Of a stretch of DNA of 64,000 nt, positions 1-11,268 are shown piece after piece. A model generated the notes under the pieces. The model was not told where the DNA came from. It did no database searches and saw only the letters and a program-made list of their open reading frames with translations. This DNA is from Ailurus styani. Its lineage: Eukaryota; Chordata; Mammalia; Carnivora; Ailuridae. Positions within the stretch are counted from its first letter, which is position 1, and the number at the start of each line of letters is the position of its first letter. A program made the translations under genes and the position numbers. The stretch lies in assembly GCA_002007465.1 (NCBI GenBank), contig LNAC01000272.1, forward strand, positions 955,553-1,019,552. Direction: 5' to 3'.

Positions 1-508
1 ACAATGGAATATGATTTATCACTAAAAAGAAATGAGCTATTAAGCAATGGAAAGACATGGAGTAACCTTAAATGCATACCTCTACGTGAAAGAAGCCAAT
101 CTGAAAGGACTGTATACTGTGATTTCAACTATATGACATTCTGGAAAAGATAAAACTCTGGAGACTGTGGTTTACAGGTGTTAGGGTGGAGAAGGGATGA
201 ATGGGCAAGGCACAGAGGATTTTTATGGCAGTGAAAATACTCTGTATGATACCATAATGATGGATACATGTTGTTATATGTTCAAACCAGCTGGATGTTC
301 AATACCAAGAATTAACCGCAATGTAATCTATGGACTTTGGGTGATCATGATGCGTCATTGTAGATTCATCAATGGCAACAAAGGTACCACTCTAGTTGGG
401 GATGTTGGTAATGGCGGAAGCTATACATATGTAGGGACAGGGAGCATATGGGAGCTCTCCGAACTTTCCCCTGTAAACCTAAGCTGGTTTAAAAAATAAA
501 GTCTTCTC
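1..508 (+). repeat. Old L1M LINE 3' end, sense
   Basis: The sequence follows the 3'-terminal region of ancient mammalian L1M elements, from the motif around tgacattctggaaaag (135-150) through ctctgtatgata (240) and ggactttgggtgatcatgat to the polyadenylation-type end aaaaaataaagtct (about 489-502). The open frame over 197-499 is non-coding 3' UTR of the LINE, not a gene. Family assignment is by recall of consensus, not by search. Confidence 0.75.
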
Positions 509-1745
509 ACCAACCATTCATGAAGGTTCCTTTTTCTTCACATCCTTGCTAACACCTGTTATTTCTTGTGTTTTGATTTAAGCCATTCTGACAGGTGTAA
601 AGTGATATCTCATTGTTATTTTCATTTGCATTTCCCTGATGATTAGTCATGTTGAGCATCTTTTCAGTGTGTCAGCCATTTTTGTGTCTTCTCTGGAAAT
701 ATGTCTATTCAGGTCTTGTGCCTATAATTAATTGGATTATTTCTTTTTTTAGTGTTGAGTTGTATAAGTTCTTTATATATTCTGGAATAAACCTCTTATT
801 GAATATATCATCTGCAAATATCTTCTATTATTAAATAGATCCTCTTTGTTTTGTTGATGGTTTCCTTTGCTCTGCAAGAGCTTTTTTGTTGCTGTTGTTG
901 CAGTCCCAGTAGTTTAATTTTGCTTTTGTTTCCCTTGCCAGAGGAGACATATCTAGAAAAATGTTTCTATGGCTGATGTGGAAATGCAAATTGGTGCAGC
1001 CACTGTGGAAAAGAGTATGGAGGTTCCTCAAAAAATTAAAAATAGAATTACCATGTGATCTAGTAATTCCATACTGGATATTTACCTAAAGAAAATAAAA
1101 ACACATATTTGAAAAGAAATAGCCACCTTTGTTGTAGCATTGCTTACGATAGCCAAGATATGCAAGCAACCCAAATGTCCATCTGTAGATGAATGGATAT
1201 AGAAGATGTGGTGTGTATACAAAGTGGACTATTACTCAGCCACAAAAAAGAATGAAATCTTGCCATTTGCAACAACATAGATGGAGCAAGAGGTTATATA
1301 TGTATACTAATATATGATTATAATATAATAATGGTTATTATAATTATATAATTAATTAATATTTATATGTTATAATAATATGACTGTTATGTATAATAAT
1401 TAATATTAATTAATTATATAATTATAATAAAGTGAAGTAAGGCAATGAGGAAATGACAAATACCATGAGATTTCATTCATATATGGAATATAAGAAACAA
1501 AACAAAGAAGAAAAGAGACAAACAAAAAAATCCCAGACTCTTAAATATAGAGAACAAACTGGTGGTTACCAGAGGTGAGGAAGGTGAGGGGATGGCTGAA
1601 AAGTTAAAGGGGATCAAGAGCACATTCCTCGTGATGAGCACTGAATAATGTACAGAATCCTTGCATCACTATATTCTACACCTGAAACGAATCTAACATT
1701 GTATGTTAATTGGATAAAAAGCCCCACAACATTAACAAGTCTTAA
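505..1745. mobile_element. 5'-inverted (twin-primed) L1 insertion
   Basis: Bases about 505-975 read as antisense L1 ORF2 3' region (ccacatccttgctaacacctg-type motif, atctcattg, ttgcatttccctgatga). From about 980 the same region continues in sense (gcaaattggtgcagccac, ggaggttcctcaaaa, then the 3' UTR to about 1740). The inverted part begins where the sense part begins in LINE coordinates, so the two halves are adjacent segments in opposite orientation. This is the hallmark of twin priming during target-primed reverse transcription. An AT-rich low-complexity stretch (about 1296-1435) lies in the 3' UTR. Confidence 0.8.
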
Positions 1746-2095
1746 TAAAGAAGTATAGGTGAACCTAGAAGAAATTAAAGGAAACCCACAGAACCAAAAA
1801 AACAAAGAGGTAACTAAATACCAGACCAAGAAGTGTATACCTGATTCTGTGCCTATCTGGGGAATGGAGGGGGGAATCTTCTCATGTCCAGAACTCAGGC
1901 TGTTGAGTTTTAATTCCTTCATAATCACAAGAGATCAAGTTTTGAGTGTGTAAGAGTCACAGCATAGGAACTCTAACCATAATATAAAGGCAAGACCTTT
2001 GAAGTCCATATGTTTCCTAAACAGATGGACTGGGACCAAAAAAAAAAAAAAAGCATAAAAAATTTTAAATTATTGGTCTCAAAATGAATTAAAAA
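1746..2095. other. Intron sequence without recognised features
   Basis: AT-rich sequence with a short A tract near 2039-2052. Open frames in both directions are short and have no recognisable protein similarity. Confidence 0.6.
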
Positions 2096-2103
2096 AGTTT
2101 CCA

Positions 2104-2301
2104 GGGGCACCTGGGTGGCTCAGTCGTTAAGCGTCTGCCTTCTGCTCAGGTCATGATCACAGGGTCCTGGGATCGAGCCCTGCATTGGGCTCTCTGCTTG
2201 GCAGGAAGCCTGTTTCTCCCTCTCCACTCCCCCTGCTTGTGTTCCCTCTCTCACTGTATTTCTCTCTGTCAAATAAATAAATAAAATCTTCAAAAAAAAA
2301 T
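2104..2301 (+). mobile_element. Can-SINE (tRNA-derived), sense
   Basis: A complete carnivore SINE: head ggggcacctgggtggctcag, A/B-box-like tRNA part, a pyrimidine-rich middle, and tail aaataaataaataaaatctt plus poly-A. It is flanked by the 8-bp direct repeat agtttcca at 2096-2103 and 2302-2309, so the insertion boundaries are exact. Confidence 0.95.
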
Positions 2302-2559
2302 AGTTTCCACTTGGGAACAATGGACCTGTTCTCCTAAGAGTTTGAGTTACATGGATATTGATTTACATATATTGTACATATTGAGTTGATTATATATATC
2401 CCATATGATTGTGAAAGCTTTGAGGTGAGAAGTTAATATGAAAAATGGTCTTGTAAACCTTGAAAGCTCTAGGCTACTGGCAGTAATAAAAGATATGGAG
2501 GGACAAACTACCAAGGCAGGCTCTGTGGGATCCCTATTCCTATTAGTAGATCCGTTATT

Positions 2560-4545
2560 TAAGATTAGCTTGCAATCCTAAAATGCATAATGCAAAAGGA
2601 AATATTTGCCACGAGTAAGCACCATCAGACACAGCACTGATGACATAAGAGAGAAATATTACAATTATCTACATTGATGCATTGTTTTTCATAACTGGAA
2701 AGAAAAATTTAGCACACTAGAAATAGAGGTGTACTCTTTTAGTTTATAGTAGATATCATCCTTCATAGTAAAATACTACCGCATTTTCTCTGATATTAGG
2801 TATGACATAAGAATGCCTGCTGTCATTGTTTATATTTGTTACTGTTTTTGAGGCTCTAGTCAGCATAATCAGGCAAGAAAAAGAAATACGAAGTATAAGA
2901 ATTAGAAAGGAAGCGATGAAGTTCTCAGGATTCAGAGACTACCTGATTGTCTAAGAGAATATCTACACATAAAATAATAAGACTAATAAGAGTCCTGGTA
3001 CTGTAAACAAGATTAATGAACAGATAGCGACTGTATTCTTATATGGTAGCAAGAGCTGAGAAAGCAAAATTTCAAAAAGATGCCATTTACACTACTAACA
3101 AAATATGAGGTACCTTGTAAAATACTCATTAGATGTACAAGACCCTTATGAATGATTTAAAATCTCACTTGAACAGTGGCGAAATATAATATGTTCATAA
3201 ATAGGAAATCACGTCATAAAAGTATCAGTTCCTCCCCAAATTAATCTTTAAATTAAGTGTAATTCCAATTGTAAGAATCATATGGAAATGCAAAGGTAGT
3301 AAAAACAGGTTTCCAAACAACAAAATGGGTAACTCGGCCAGACACTAAGATTTAAGAAATTTAACTACCATAGGAGCTTGGGGACCAATAAGAGACCAGT
3401 GTAGCAAAATGGAGATCCAAGAAACAAAAACATGCATATATCAGCATTTGAAATATATTAGAGGTGGCACTAAAAATCTTTAGAGAAAGGGATTTTCAGT
3501 ACATGGGGCTCAGGGATGATTATTGATATCCAAAGGGAAAATATTAGAAAATGTCAATACACATGAAGAATACAGGTGCATTAAAGTCTACTTATGAAAA
3601 GCAAAGCTTGAAAACATTTAGAAGAAAATACCAGAGAATGTCTTTATGATCTCTGGGTGGTGAATTATTCCTTAACTAAGATACAAAGAGTTTAAGTTAC
3701 AAAGGAAAATATTAATAAATTCAAGTCCACTATACAAATAATTTTATATCATAAAAATATACCATAAACCAAAAGAAAAGCCTAGAGTGGGAGACTCTTG
3801 ACAGTGAATATAGAAATTAAGTGATTAGTATCTGAAATATTTCAGTAACGTCTACATACCACTAAAACAAAAGCAAAAACAAACTTGTAGAAAAATGAAG
3901 AAAGAATATGAACAGGAAATTCACATAAGGGAAACTTGCGTAGTCAAAAACAAATGGCAATATTAACCCCATTCACAAAAAGACACAAAAAAATACAAAG
4001 TGAGATATTTTATATTCCCCAGATTGAGGAAAACTTAAAACATTTAAAAATGCCAAATATTGGCCTAGATGTGTGAAAATAACCTTCCTGCACTATGAAT
4101 GGGGGTGAAAATTGGTATTCTCACTTTAGAGAGAAATTTGTAAATACCTAGTCATAATGAAGCTGTAAGTGCCCACAACAGAACAGTCCCATGCAGGTAT
4201 ATATCTTAGGGAAATGCATGCAGATATGCCTAACGAGATTGTGTAAGATTACTTTTTGCAGAATCTTCATAAACTTTAGAAAAATTGGCCAATAAAAAAA
4301 TAAAAAGAATTGATAAATATGTGGTGGTGTGTTTATACATTGGATTCCTATATAATCATAAAAATGAATGAATTCAAGTTGAGTCTATCAACATGGATGT
4401 TCTCAAAAACATAGTGTTGATACAGATTTTAAAAATCAAGCTGTGGAAGGTCATGCACACCATGATACCATTTATTTATTTGCCTCTGCAGAGGGAGGCA
4501 ATAGGATTGAGGGTGTTTGGCAGGGGACTTCCACCATGTTTGTAA
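2560..4545 (+). repeat. Ancient L1M LINE, sense, degraded ORF2 and 3' region
   Basis: Recognisable L1 ORF2 landmarks in order include a form of ctctagtcagcataatcaggcaag (2851-2876), a catatggaaatgcaaag-like stretch (3281-3297) and 3' UTR motifs near 4320-4480 (ggtggtgtgtttatacattgg, catggatg). All frames are broken by stops and indels. It is the older host into which the antisense L1 at about 4560 inserted. Confidence 0.7.
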
Positions 4546-4970
4546 TGATACATTTCTTTTCTTTTTTCTTTTTTTTTTTTTTTTTGTTAGTCACCACACA
4601 GTACATCATTAGGTTTTGATGTAGTGTTCCAAGATTCATTGTTCATGTAAAACACCCAGTGCTCCATGCAATACATGCCGTCTTTAGTACCCATCACTGA
4701 GCTAACACCTCTCCCCTCCCCTATCCCCTCTAAAACCCTCAGTTTGTTTCCCGGAGGCCATAGTCTCTTATGGTTCATTTCCCCCTCTGATCCCCCCCCT
4801 TTCATTTTTCCCTTCCTTCTCCTAATGTCCTCCATGCTATTCCTTATGTTCCACAAACAAGTGAAGCCATATGATAATTTACTTTCTCTGCTTGACTTAT
4901 TTCACTTAACATAATCTCCTCCAGTCCCATCCATGTCGATGCAAAAGTTGGGTATTCATCCTTTCTGACT

Positions 4971-5164
4971 GCAGAGTAATATTCTATTGTGTATATGGAC
5001 CACATTTTCTTTTTTTTTTTTAAGATTTTATTTAATTATTTGACACAGAGAGAGAGACTACAAGTAGGCAGAGTAATATTCTATTGTGTATATGGACCAC
5101 ATTTTCTTTTTTTTTTTTAAGATTTTATTTAATTATTTGACACAGAGAGAGAGACTACAAGTAG
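4971..5164. repeat. Perfect 97-bp tandem duplication
   Basis: Bases 4971-5067 and 5068-5164 are identical, including a 12-T run. Each unit holds L1 target sequence followed by the tail and first bases of the Can-SINE. The hexamer gcagag occurs at the start of both copies and again at 5165, so it flanks the duplication as microhomology. The unit contains the SINE/L1 junction, so duplication followed the SINE insertion. Confidence 0.95.
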
Positions 5165-5311
5165 GCAGAGAGGCAGGCAGAGAGACAGGGAGAGGAGGAA
5201 GCAGGCTCCCTGCCGAGCAGAGAGCCCGATGCGGGCCTCGATCCCAGGATGCTGAGATCATGACCTGAGCCGAAAGCAGAGGCTTTAACCCACTGAGCCA
5301 CCCAGGAGCCC
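5109..5311 (-). mobile_element. Can-SINE, antisense, inside the L1
   Basis: Reverse-complement carnivore SINE with poly-T, tail taagattttatttaattattt, and head ending in gagccacccaggagccc. It has the gcctacttgta sub-type and the gggttaaagcctctgc head. The target-site duplication is tggaccaca(t)yttctt at 5093-5108 and 5312-5327, with one base difference. Confidence 0.95.
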
Positions 5312-5972
5312 TGGACCACATCTTCTTTATCCATTCATCTGTTGAAGGGCATCTCGGCCCTTTCCACAGTTTGGTTATTGTGGACATTAAAACATTGGGG
5401 TGCACGCAGCCCTTTTTGTCACTACATCTGTATCTTTGGGGTAAATACCCAGTAATGCAATTTCTGGGTCATAGGGTAGTTCTGTTTTTAACTTTTTGAG
5501 GAACCTCCATACCATTTCCAGAGTGGCTGCACCAGCTTGCATTCCCACCAAGAGTATGAAAGGGTTCTCCTTTCTCCATAACCTCTCCAATATTTGTTGT
5601 TGCTTGCCTTGTCAATTTTGGCCATTCTAACTGGTGTAAGGTGGTATCTTGAATTTCCCTGATGGCTAATGATGATGAACATTTTTTCATGTGTCTGTTA
5701 GACATTCGTATGTCTTCTTTGGAGAACTGTCTGTTCATGTCTTCTGCCCATTTTTTGACTTGATTATTTGTTTTTTGGGTGTTGAGTTTGAGAAATTCCT
5801 TATAGACCTTGGATATCAGCCCTTTATCTGTAGTGTCATTTGCAAATATTTTTTCCCATTCCATGGGTTGCCTCTTTGTTTCGTTGACTGTTTCCTTTGT
5901 TGTGCAGGAGCTTTTTATCTTGATGAAGTCCCAAAAGTTCATTTTCACTTTTGTTTCCCTTGCCTTTGGAGC

Positions 5973-6232
5973 NNNNNNNNNNNNNNNNNNNNNNNNNNNN
6001 NNNNNNNNNNNNNNNNNNNNNNNNNNNNNNNNNNNNNNNNNNNNNNNNNNNNNNNNNNNNNNNNNNNNNNNNNNNNNNNNNNNNNNNNNNNNNNNNNNNN
6101 NNNNNNNNNNNNNNNNNNNNNNNNNNNNNNNNNNNNNNNNNNNNNNNNNNNNNNNNNNNNNNNNNNNNNNNNNNNNNNNNNNNNNNNNNNNNNNNNNNNN
6201 NNNNNNNNNNNNNNNNNNNNNNNNNNNNNNNN
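5973..6232. other. Assembly gap (260 N)
   Basis: An unbroken run of N. The left flank is antisense L1 ORF2 and the right flank is the tail of an antisense Can-SINE, so the missing bases probably include the 5' break of the L1 and the SINE's target repeat. Open frames that read through it are meaningless. Confidence 0.99.
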
Positions 6233-6423
6233 CTTTAAAGATTTTATTTATTTATTTGACACAGAGAGACAGTGAGAGAGGGAAAACAAGTAGGGAGAGT
6301 GCGAGAGGGAGAAGCAGGCTTCCCGCAGTGCAGGGAGCCCGATGTGGGGCTTGATCCCAGGACCCCGGGATCATGACCTGAGCCATAGGCACACACTTAA
6401 TGACTGAGCCACCCAGGCACCCC
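6233..6423 (-). mobile_element. Can-SINE, antisense, beside the gap
   Basis: Tail aagattttatttatttatttgacaca and head gactgagccacccaggcacccc are present. The internal region (ccataggcacacacttaatga) differs from the mustelid gggttaaagcctctgc head, so this is an older or different sub-family. The left target repeat is hidden in the gap. Confidence 0.9.
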
Positions 6424-6429
6424 AGTGAT

Positions 6430-8219
6430 GATATATTCCTTAAAAATAATTCCAAAGAAAACTTTAAGAAACGATGAGGCTTGCTACTGTGTATATGAGT
6501 TTGTGTCATTCTTACTTTTTTTTTTTTTGCGGACTTAAAACATTTCATAATAAAATACTTGTAAGAACACAAAAACAATTCAATTATATATATGGCGACT
6601 CTATTTCAAGTGTCCATTCCGGAAGCAGTACTTACTTATTTTTTTCAGTTTTTTAGGACTTTAGTGTTTTTTTAGTCTATTTATGCACAAATCTTAACCT
6701 GTCTTCTGAAATTTGCTTTAGGCCTGAGACTCTCCAAATTTGTTTACTCCCGAGCTCATCTAATTTGAACAAATATATCAGGCTAGAAAAGATCCTAATC
6801 AAGTATTAAAAAATTAAATGAGACAATAGTATGTCCTGTGGTATTTATAGTCAGATAAATGTATGGTGATAGATATCCTGTCTCTGGCTTGGCTCCTGGC
6901 ATGGGGCCAGGCCTATGGCAACCTGCCCCCCACCCCTCGACTCCCTCCACATCTCTGATGAGAAACAGGGACAGTAACATCATGTCTCTGCCTAAAAATT
7001 GAATTAGATCAATTCAAAAGAAGGGCAGCAGATGCATTAATGGTTCAACTCATCCCTGCTCCCCACCTTTTGGGGAGCCTCAAACTTTAATCATTCTTGA
7101 CCCCCTCCCATATTAAGAACATTTACTGTCATTTTGAAAGTACTCTGAGATTCTAAAGAGGGAAACCTGCTTCCCTTGGAAAGCTTATCAGGTCTCTTTA
7201 TCCTAGGAGAGCCTTCGAGACTTGTTAAATCTTCATAAATATGGAGCTCTGCGGTCCATTTTTCTTGGAGAAGGAAGATGGAGGTGGTTATATGTAAAAT
7301 CAAACAAAGCACCATCCCAAAACTTTTGAAAGCATTTCGGTGCCATCTCTTTTTATCAGGGTGCTTATTTAAATTCATGATTTAGTGAAGGGGATGAATG
7401 CAGCTATTTTACTCACTTATTTCTTTGTGGATAATGTTGTTTCAGGATTTGATTATATTTAAATTCACAGTCAGTGTTTTTGCATTGCAGAACATAACCC
7501 AGACAGAATGCCTCTCTTGCAGAGACTCGTAACTCAATATGCTAGTCAACTGCCAACCATGGGAAACAGGTTTAAGTTAACTACTATTTAAAAAATTAAT
7601 ATATTTTTATTCTTCAAAACACATGCTTCTCCATCTCTAAGACACTAGTATTTGAGTCAATATATCATCAAATGAATGTAATAAATTATACTGCTATAAA
7701 CTCCAGGGAAATTTTATTAGTGTTTTTAATGTATCCTCATGTGAAATCAACATATGTTTTTTATATATTCATAAATTTATGGCTTCAGAAATCTCCAGTT
7801 TCAGGGTGTTATGAATGTTGTAATGGATAGAAAATACATAATTGTGAAATGATGTTCTTTAATTTTCATATACTCCTGATAACCATTAGCTCTTGCATAT
7901 AATAATTAGAATGAAATTAAAAACTTGGAAGTAATATTTCTGTAGCTCAGTTGCTTGGGGCCAAAGGAGTTATTTCCAGAATAAGCTGGCAGGTTCCTGC
8001 TTGGGGAATTAGGACTCCAGTGTCCTTAACTTTAAAATAACTTGAATTTCATTTTATGCCTGTTTCATAAAGTGGTCATTCATTTTCATACTAAACTGTA
8101 ACCAAGGCATACCACATCAATAGAAACCAGTCAGTGAGTTTACTGTGTGTTAGGTTGACGTGAAGGAGAATGTTAAAAATGTTGGCCAGATGGTTGGGTT
8201 AGAAAAAAAAAATCTTACT
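6430..8219. other. Intron sequence without recognised features
   Basis: A 12-T run (about 6517-6528) is followed by mixed intron sequence. The aacataaccc exon-like stretch after ttgcattgcag (7480-7491) has an AG but no donor in a plausible frame. I see no gene and no repeat I can name. Confidence 0.55.
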
Positions 8220-8325
8220 ACTGACTTGTTCGGGGAATTGAGAGATAGTCTCCCTGCATCTTTATAATCACATCCTGGTACTTAGTAGGTTCACCATAAG
8301 AAGTTGTTGGAGAAGGAATGAATCC
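8220..8325 (+). repeat. Probable L2 LINE 3' end
   Basis: The stretch ctggtacttagtaggttcac followed by agttgttggagaaggaatgaat resembles the L2 3' terminus (the 'tggcacatagtaggtgctcaataaatg' pattern). It is short and diverged. Confidence 0.45.
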
Positions 8326-8636
8326 AGTATGGTACTTTATATTTTGAGAGTTCACGAAGTAAAATGCTCTCTTTCCATGTCACTTTGCTGCCCTTGTAGT
8401 GGGATTGGTTGGGGAGAGAGCCTCATGTCTTAGGTTTACATTTTCAGTCTCATCAGTTACGATGCAAGTTTGTGCCTCCTGGATACTAGGCTTACAATCA
8501 GGACACCGCCGATGGCAGTGTAGACCATGACTGTGTGGTCTATACAGCAGGCCTGAGACACAACCAGAAGCTGTTTTCAAGGATATGTTTTTCCTTTTAG
8601 TTTTAAATTTCTTTTTACAAAACTAGTTTTTCTTTT

Positions 8637-8841
8637 TTTTTTTTTAAGATTTTATTTATTTATTTGAGAGAGAGAGACAGATAGTGACAGAGATAGCAAG
8701 AGAGAACACAAGTGGGGAGGAGAAGGAGAAGCAGGCTCTCAGCTAAGCAAGAAACCCGACGCAGGGCTCGATCCCCAGACCCTGGAATCACTACCTGAGC
8801 CGAAGGCAGACACTTAACCGACTAAGCCACCCAGGCATCTC
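8637..8841 (-). mobile_element. Can-SINE, antisense
   Basis: Poly-T plus aagattttatttatttatttg tail, GA-rich middle, and head gactaagccacccaggcatct. A 21-bp imperfect target repeat (tacaaaactag.../tacaacagtag...) lies at 8616-8636 and 8842-8862. The imperfect repeat and diverged head suggest an older insertion. Confidence 0.9.
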
Positions 8842-8862
8842 TACAACAGTAGTTTTGCTTTT

Positions 8863-9642
8863 CATTTAAAAAACAGCTAAAGTTAAATAATTGGTAACAA
8901 TGCATCTGAAATCATTTTTTTCCTGAAGTTCCAGGACACTTTTAAAGAAAATGTCATTCTTTGTAGGTTTAGACTTTTTTTCCCTGTATATCAATATTTC
9001 AATTGAAATACTATCTTGTTTCTTTGCAATTTGCCTGCTCTCTGGACAGTAGAATTAAAAGGCTTTTAGGATTCCAAGTCAGTGTGGTACAACAGGTTTT
9101 GGTTATCACTTCCCTAATCTAATTGCTGCTTTTCTCAGTTTGACATTACAAAATAAACAGAGTACTTTAAACTTCACTTTTTTTTCTATAATTTATTTTC
9201 TTTTTTTCTGTACATAAAAGCACAATGAAATAAGTCATGTAAGTACATGACCTTGTCTACTGGCATAGCTGTTGTCTCCCAGGAGAATGGCATCACTTCC
9301 CCTTGACCAAGAGAGAGACTTCTCCACCCTATAATCCTGTTTTCCCGCCAGACTCACAGTTTGGTGCTTCTTGAATGTTTCAAGTTTGATGTAGCCTCAT
9401 TGAAAGTTTAATACATTTCAGGGTCATGTACCTATGACAAGACACAAAAAGAGGAAATAGGCAGTGTTATAAAATGCTAAGACTGGGTCAACCTATTACT
9501 ATGATAGCATCTAGAAAGATGTCCTAATCCCCAAGTCATGAGAATTGTATAAGCAGGGGCAACTGGTTGGATACCTTGTCTGTCTTTGAGTTCAGAAATT
9601 TAACTATCGTTTAGATAATGCTTTCTGGGGCAGCTGTAATGC

Positions 9643-9646
<4 letters not shown>
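8863..9646. other. Intron sequence without recognised features
   Basis: Mixed sequence with small T tracts. The piece around 9515-9550 (gatgtcctaatccccaagtc) weakly recalls a MaLR-type LTR, but it is too short to call. Confidence 0.5.

Positions 9647-9673
<27 letters not shown>
9647..9673. repeat. T27 homopolymer
   Basis: An uninterrupted run of 27 T. No SINE or L1 body is attached on either side, so it may be a free-standing homopolymer or a relic tail. Confidence 0.9.
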
Positions 9674-9849
9674 ACTCCCAAAGTTCTTCCTCCCATATGC
9701 CTGCCTCCTTAATCCCATTAGGAGTACATGCTACCATTGGAACAGACAGGAAGGTAAGGCATGAGATGAAAGTGGAGAAGGCTGAGTTTGAGAAGGATTG
9801 CAAAGAATGAAAAAGTGGAAAGCAGGATCAGAAAGTGTCAAACATGATA

Positions 9850-10115
9850 AAATACAAAATAATCACACCATTAAAATTACTCACATGGAGGGTGGATTTT
9901 TCAAAGCTCACAAAACTGTACACCCCTCAAAAAGTGAATTTTACTGTATGGAAATTTAAAAAGCATGGGGAAAAAAGAGGCAGCATAAATAACCATAAAC
10001 TGTCATGTTTGTACAGCAATATGGGTGTAGTTAATGCTGGATTGTATATCTAAAAATGGTTCAGATAGTAAATTTATGTTATGTGTATTTTACCACAATT
10101 AAGAAAACTTAAATT
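9850..10115 (+). repeat. Old L1M 3' end fragments, sense
   Basis: The motifs aaactgtacacccctcaaaa/gtgaattttactgtatgg (9911-9950) and aaatttatgttatgtgtattttaccacaatt (about 10070-10100) match the L1M 3' terminus 'gtgaattttatggtatgtgaatta'. Two such ends lie about 130 bp apart, which suggests a duplicated or nested fragment. Confidence 0.5.
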
Positions 10116-10534
10116 CAGGCCTTACATTACAAAAAATGTAATGTCTGTATAATGGACTATTATATAGTTATTGAAATAATTTCTCCAAAGAATTAGTAAT
10201 AAATTGGGGGACTACTTATTATATTAGATTAAAACTAATACGAAGCTGAATTAGTAGTATGAGTTCACATCTGTAAGTCATGCAGAAACATTGGATGATT
10301 AAATGCCAAAATATCGAGAGTGAAGGTCTTGATGATGGGATTTTGCAAGATTGATTTTTCTCCTTTACACTTCTTGGCATATTATTAGTTTTCACTTACT
10401 CTTTTTGTAATCAATAAAAATGAAATCATCAGCAAGTATGGGCAATGAATTGTATTTTACTGAAATAGATTATCAATTATTTCATAGAGGCTCCTATTTA
10501 AACCAGACCAGCCAAAAATCAGATCCACCCGGAT

Positions 10535-10720
10535 CCGCTTTTCTTTTTTTAAGAGGAAGGAGGGAGGGGCATTGGGAGAGGAAAAGAGAAAATCTCAAGC
10601 AGACTCCTGGCTTAGCAGTGAACCCACCGCAGGGCTCCATCTCAGTACCCTGAGATCATGACTTGAGCCCCATATTTGGAGTTGGGTGCTTAACCAACTG
10701 AGCCACCCAGGTCCCCCCAC
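10535..10720 (-). mobile_element. Can-SINE, antisense, older sub-type
   Basis: The internal gagaaaatctcaagcagact block and head aaccaactgagccacccagg mark the older 'atctcaagcagactc' Can-SINE type. A short repeat agatccac at 10521-10528 and 10723-10730 may be the target duplication. Confidence 0.85.
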
Positions 10721-10751
10721 TTAGATCCACTTCTTAAACATTTCTTTTCTT

Positions 10752-10950
10752 GGGGCACCTGGGTGGCTTAGTTGGTTAAGCGCCCGCCTTCAGCTTAGGT
10801 CTGGAGTCCCAGGATCAAGTCTCAGGATCGAGTCCTGCATCAGGCTCCCTGCTCAGCAAGGAGTCTGCTTCTCCCCCTTTCTCTGCCCCTTCCCCCATGC
10901 TTATGATCTCTCACTCTCTCTCTCTCAAATAAAATCTTTTTAAAAAAATT
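10752..10950 (+). mobile_element. Can-SINE, sense
   Basis: Head ggggcacctgggtggcttag, tRNA-related part with a small internal duplication (aggatcaagtctcaggatcg), CT-rich region and tail tctcaaataaaatctttttaaaa. It lies about 30 bp downstream of the antisense SINE, so the two form an inverted pair. Confidence 0.9.
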
Positions 10951-11006
10951 CTGTTCTTCGAGGACTAAATATTTTAAAACTTTGAAATGGTATCAAGAGA
11001 TTTTTA

Positions 11007-11254
11007 TTTATTTTATTTATTTATTTATTTATTTATTTTTTATTTTATTTTATTTTTTTTAAAGATTTTATTTATTTATTTGACACAGAGAGAGAGATTA
11101 CAAGTAGGCAGAGAGGCAGGCAGAGAGACAGGGAGAGGAGGAAGCAGGCTCCCTGCTGAGCAGAGAGCCCGATGCGGGCCTCGATCCCAGGACGCTGAGA
11201 TCATGACCTGAGCCGAAAGCAGAGGCTTTAACCCACTGAGCCACCCAGGCGCCC
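11007..11254 (-). mobile_element. Young Can-SINE, antisense, with expanded tail
   Basis: A complete mustelid-type SINE with a long ttta/tttta tail. It is flanked by the perfect 14-bp target repeat tcaagagattttta at 10993-11006 and 11255-11268. It carries the gcctacttgtaatc variant. Confidence 0.97.
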
Positions 11255-11268
11255 TCAAGAGATTTTTA

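Larger units (their letters stand above)
4560..5972 (-). mobile_element. Younger carnivore L1, antisense, 3' UTR and ORF2 end, running into the gap
   Basis: On the minus strand the element ends in poly-A (T tract about 4570-4585) and has a 3' UTR of carnivore L1 type. The C-terminal end of ORF2 follows (5312-5972 region; minus-strand peptides such as RCPSTDEWIKKMW, ELPYDPEIALLGIYPK and WWECKLVQPLW in three different frames). The frames are broken by several indels, so no intact reverse transcriptase remains. A Can-SINE sits inside at 5109-5311. The 5' end lies in the run of N, so total length is unknown. Confidence 0.88.

Noticed and set aside
2104..2180. tRNA gene
   Set aside because: The tRNA-like A and B boxes belong to Can-SINEs (21 copies with tails and target repeats), not to functional tRNA genes.
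4971..5170. CRISPR-like direct repeats
   Set aside because: This is a two-copy duplication in a mammalian L1/SINE context, with no spacer pattern.
5469..5948. 159-codon minus-strand frame with reverse-transcriptase-like C-terminus
   Set aside because: It is the tail of L1 ORF2, split over three frames by indels. It is a transposon remnant, not a host gene.
5691..6354. Long + strand frames through 5691-6354
   Set aside because: Most of their length is the run of N. The ends are antisense L1 and SINE sequence.
7480..7560. Possible exon after ttgcattgcag
   Set aside because: There is an acceptor-like AG, but no in-frame donor and no similarity to any ADAMTSL3 region.
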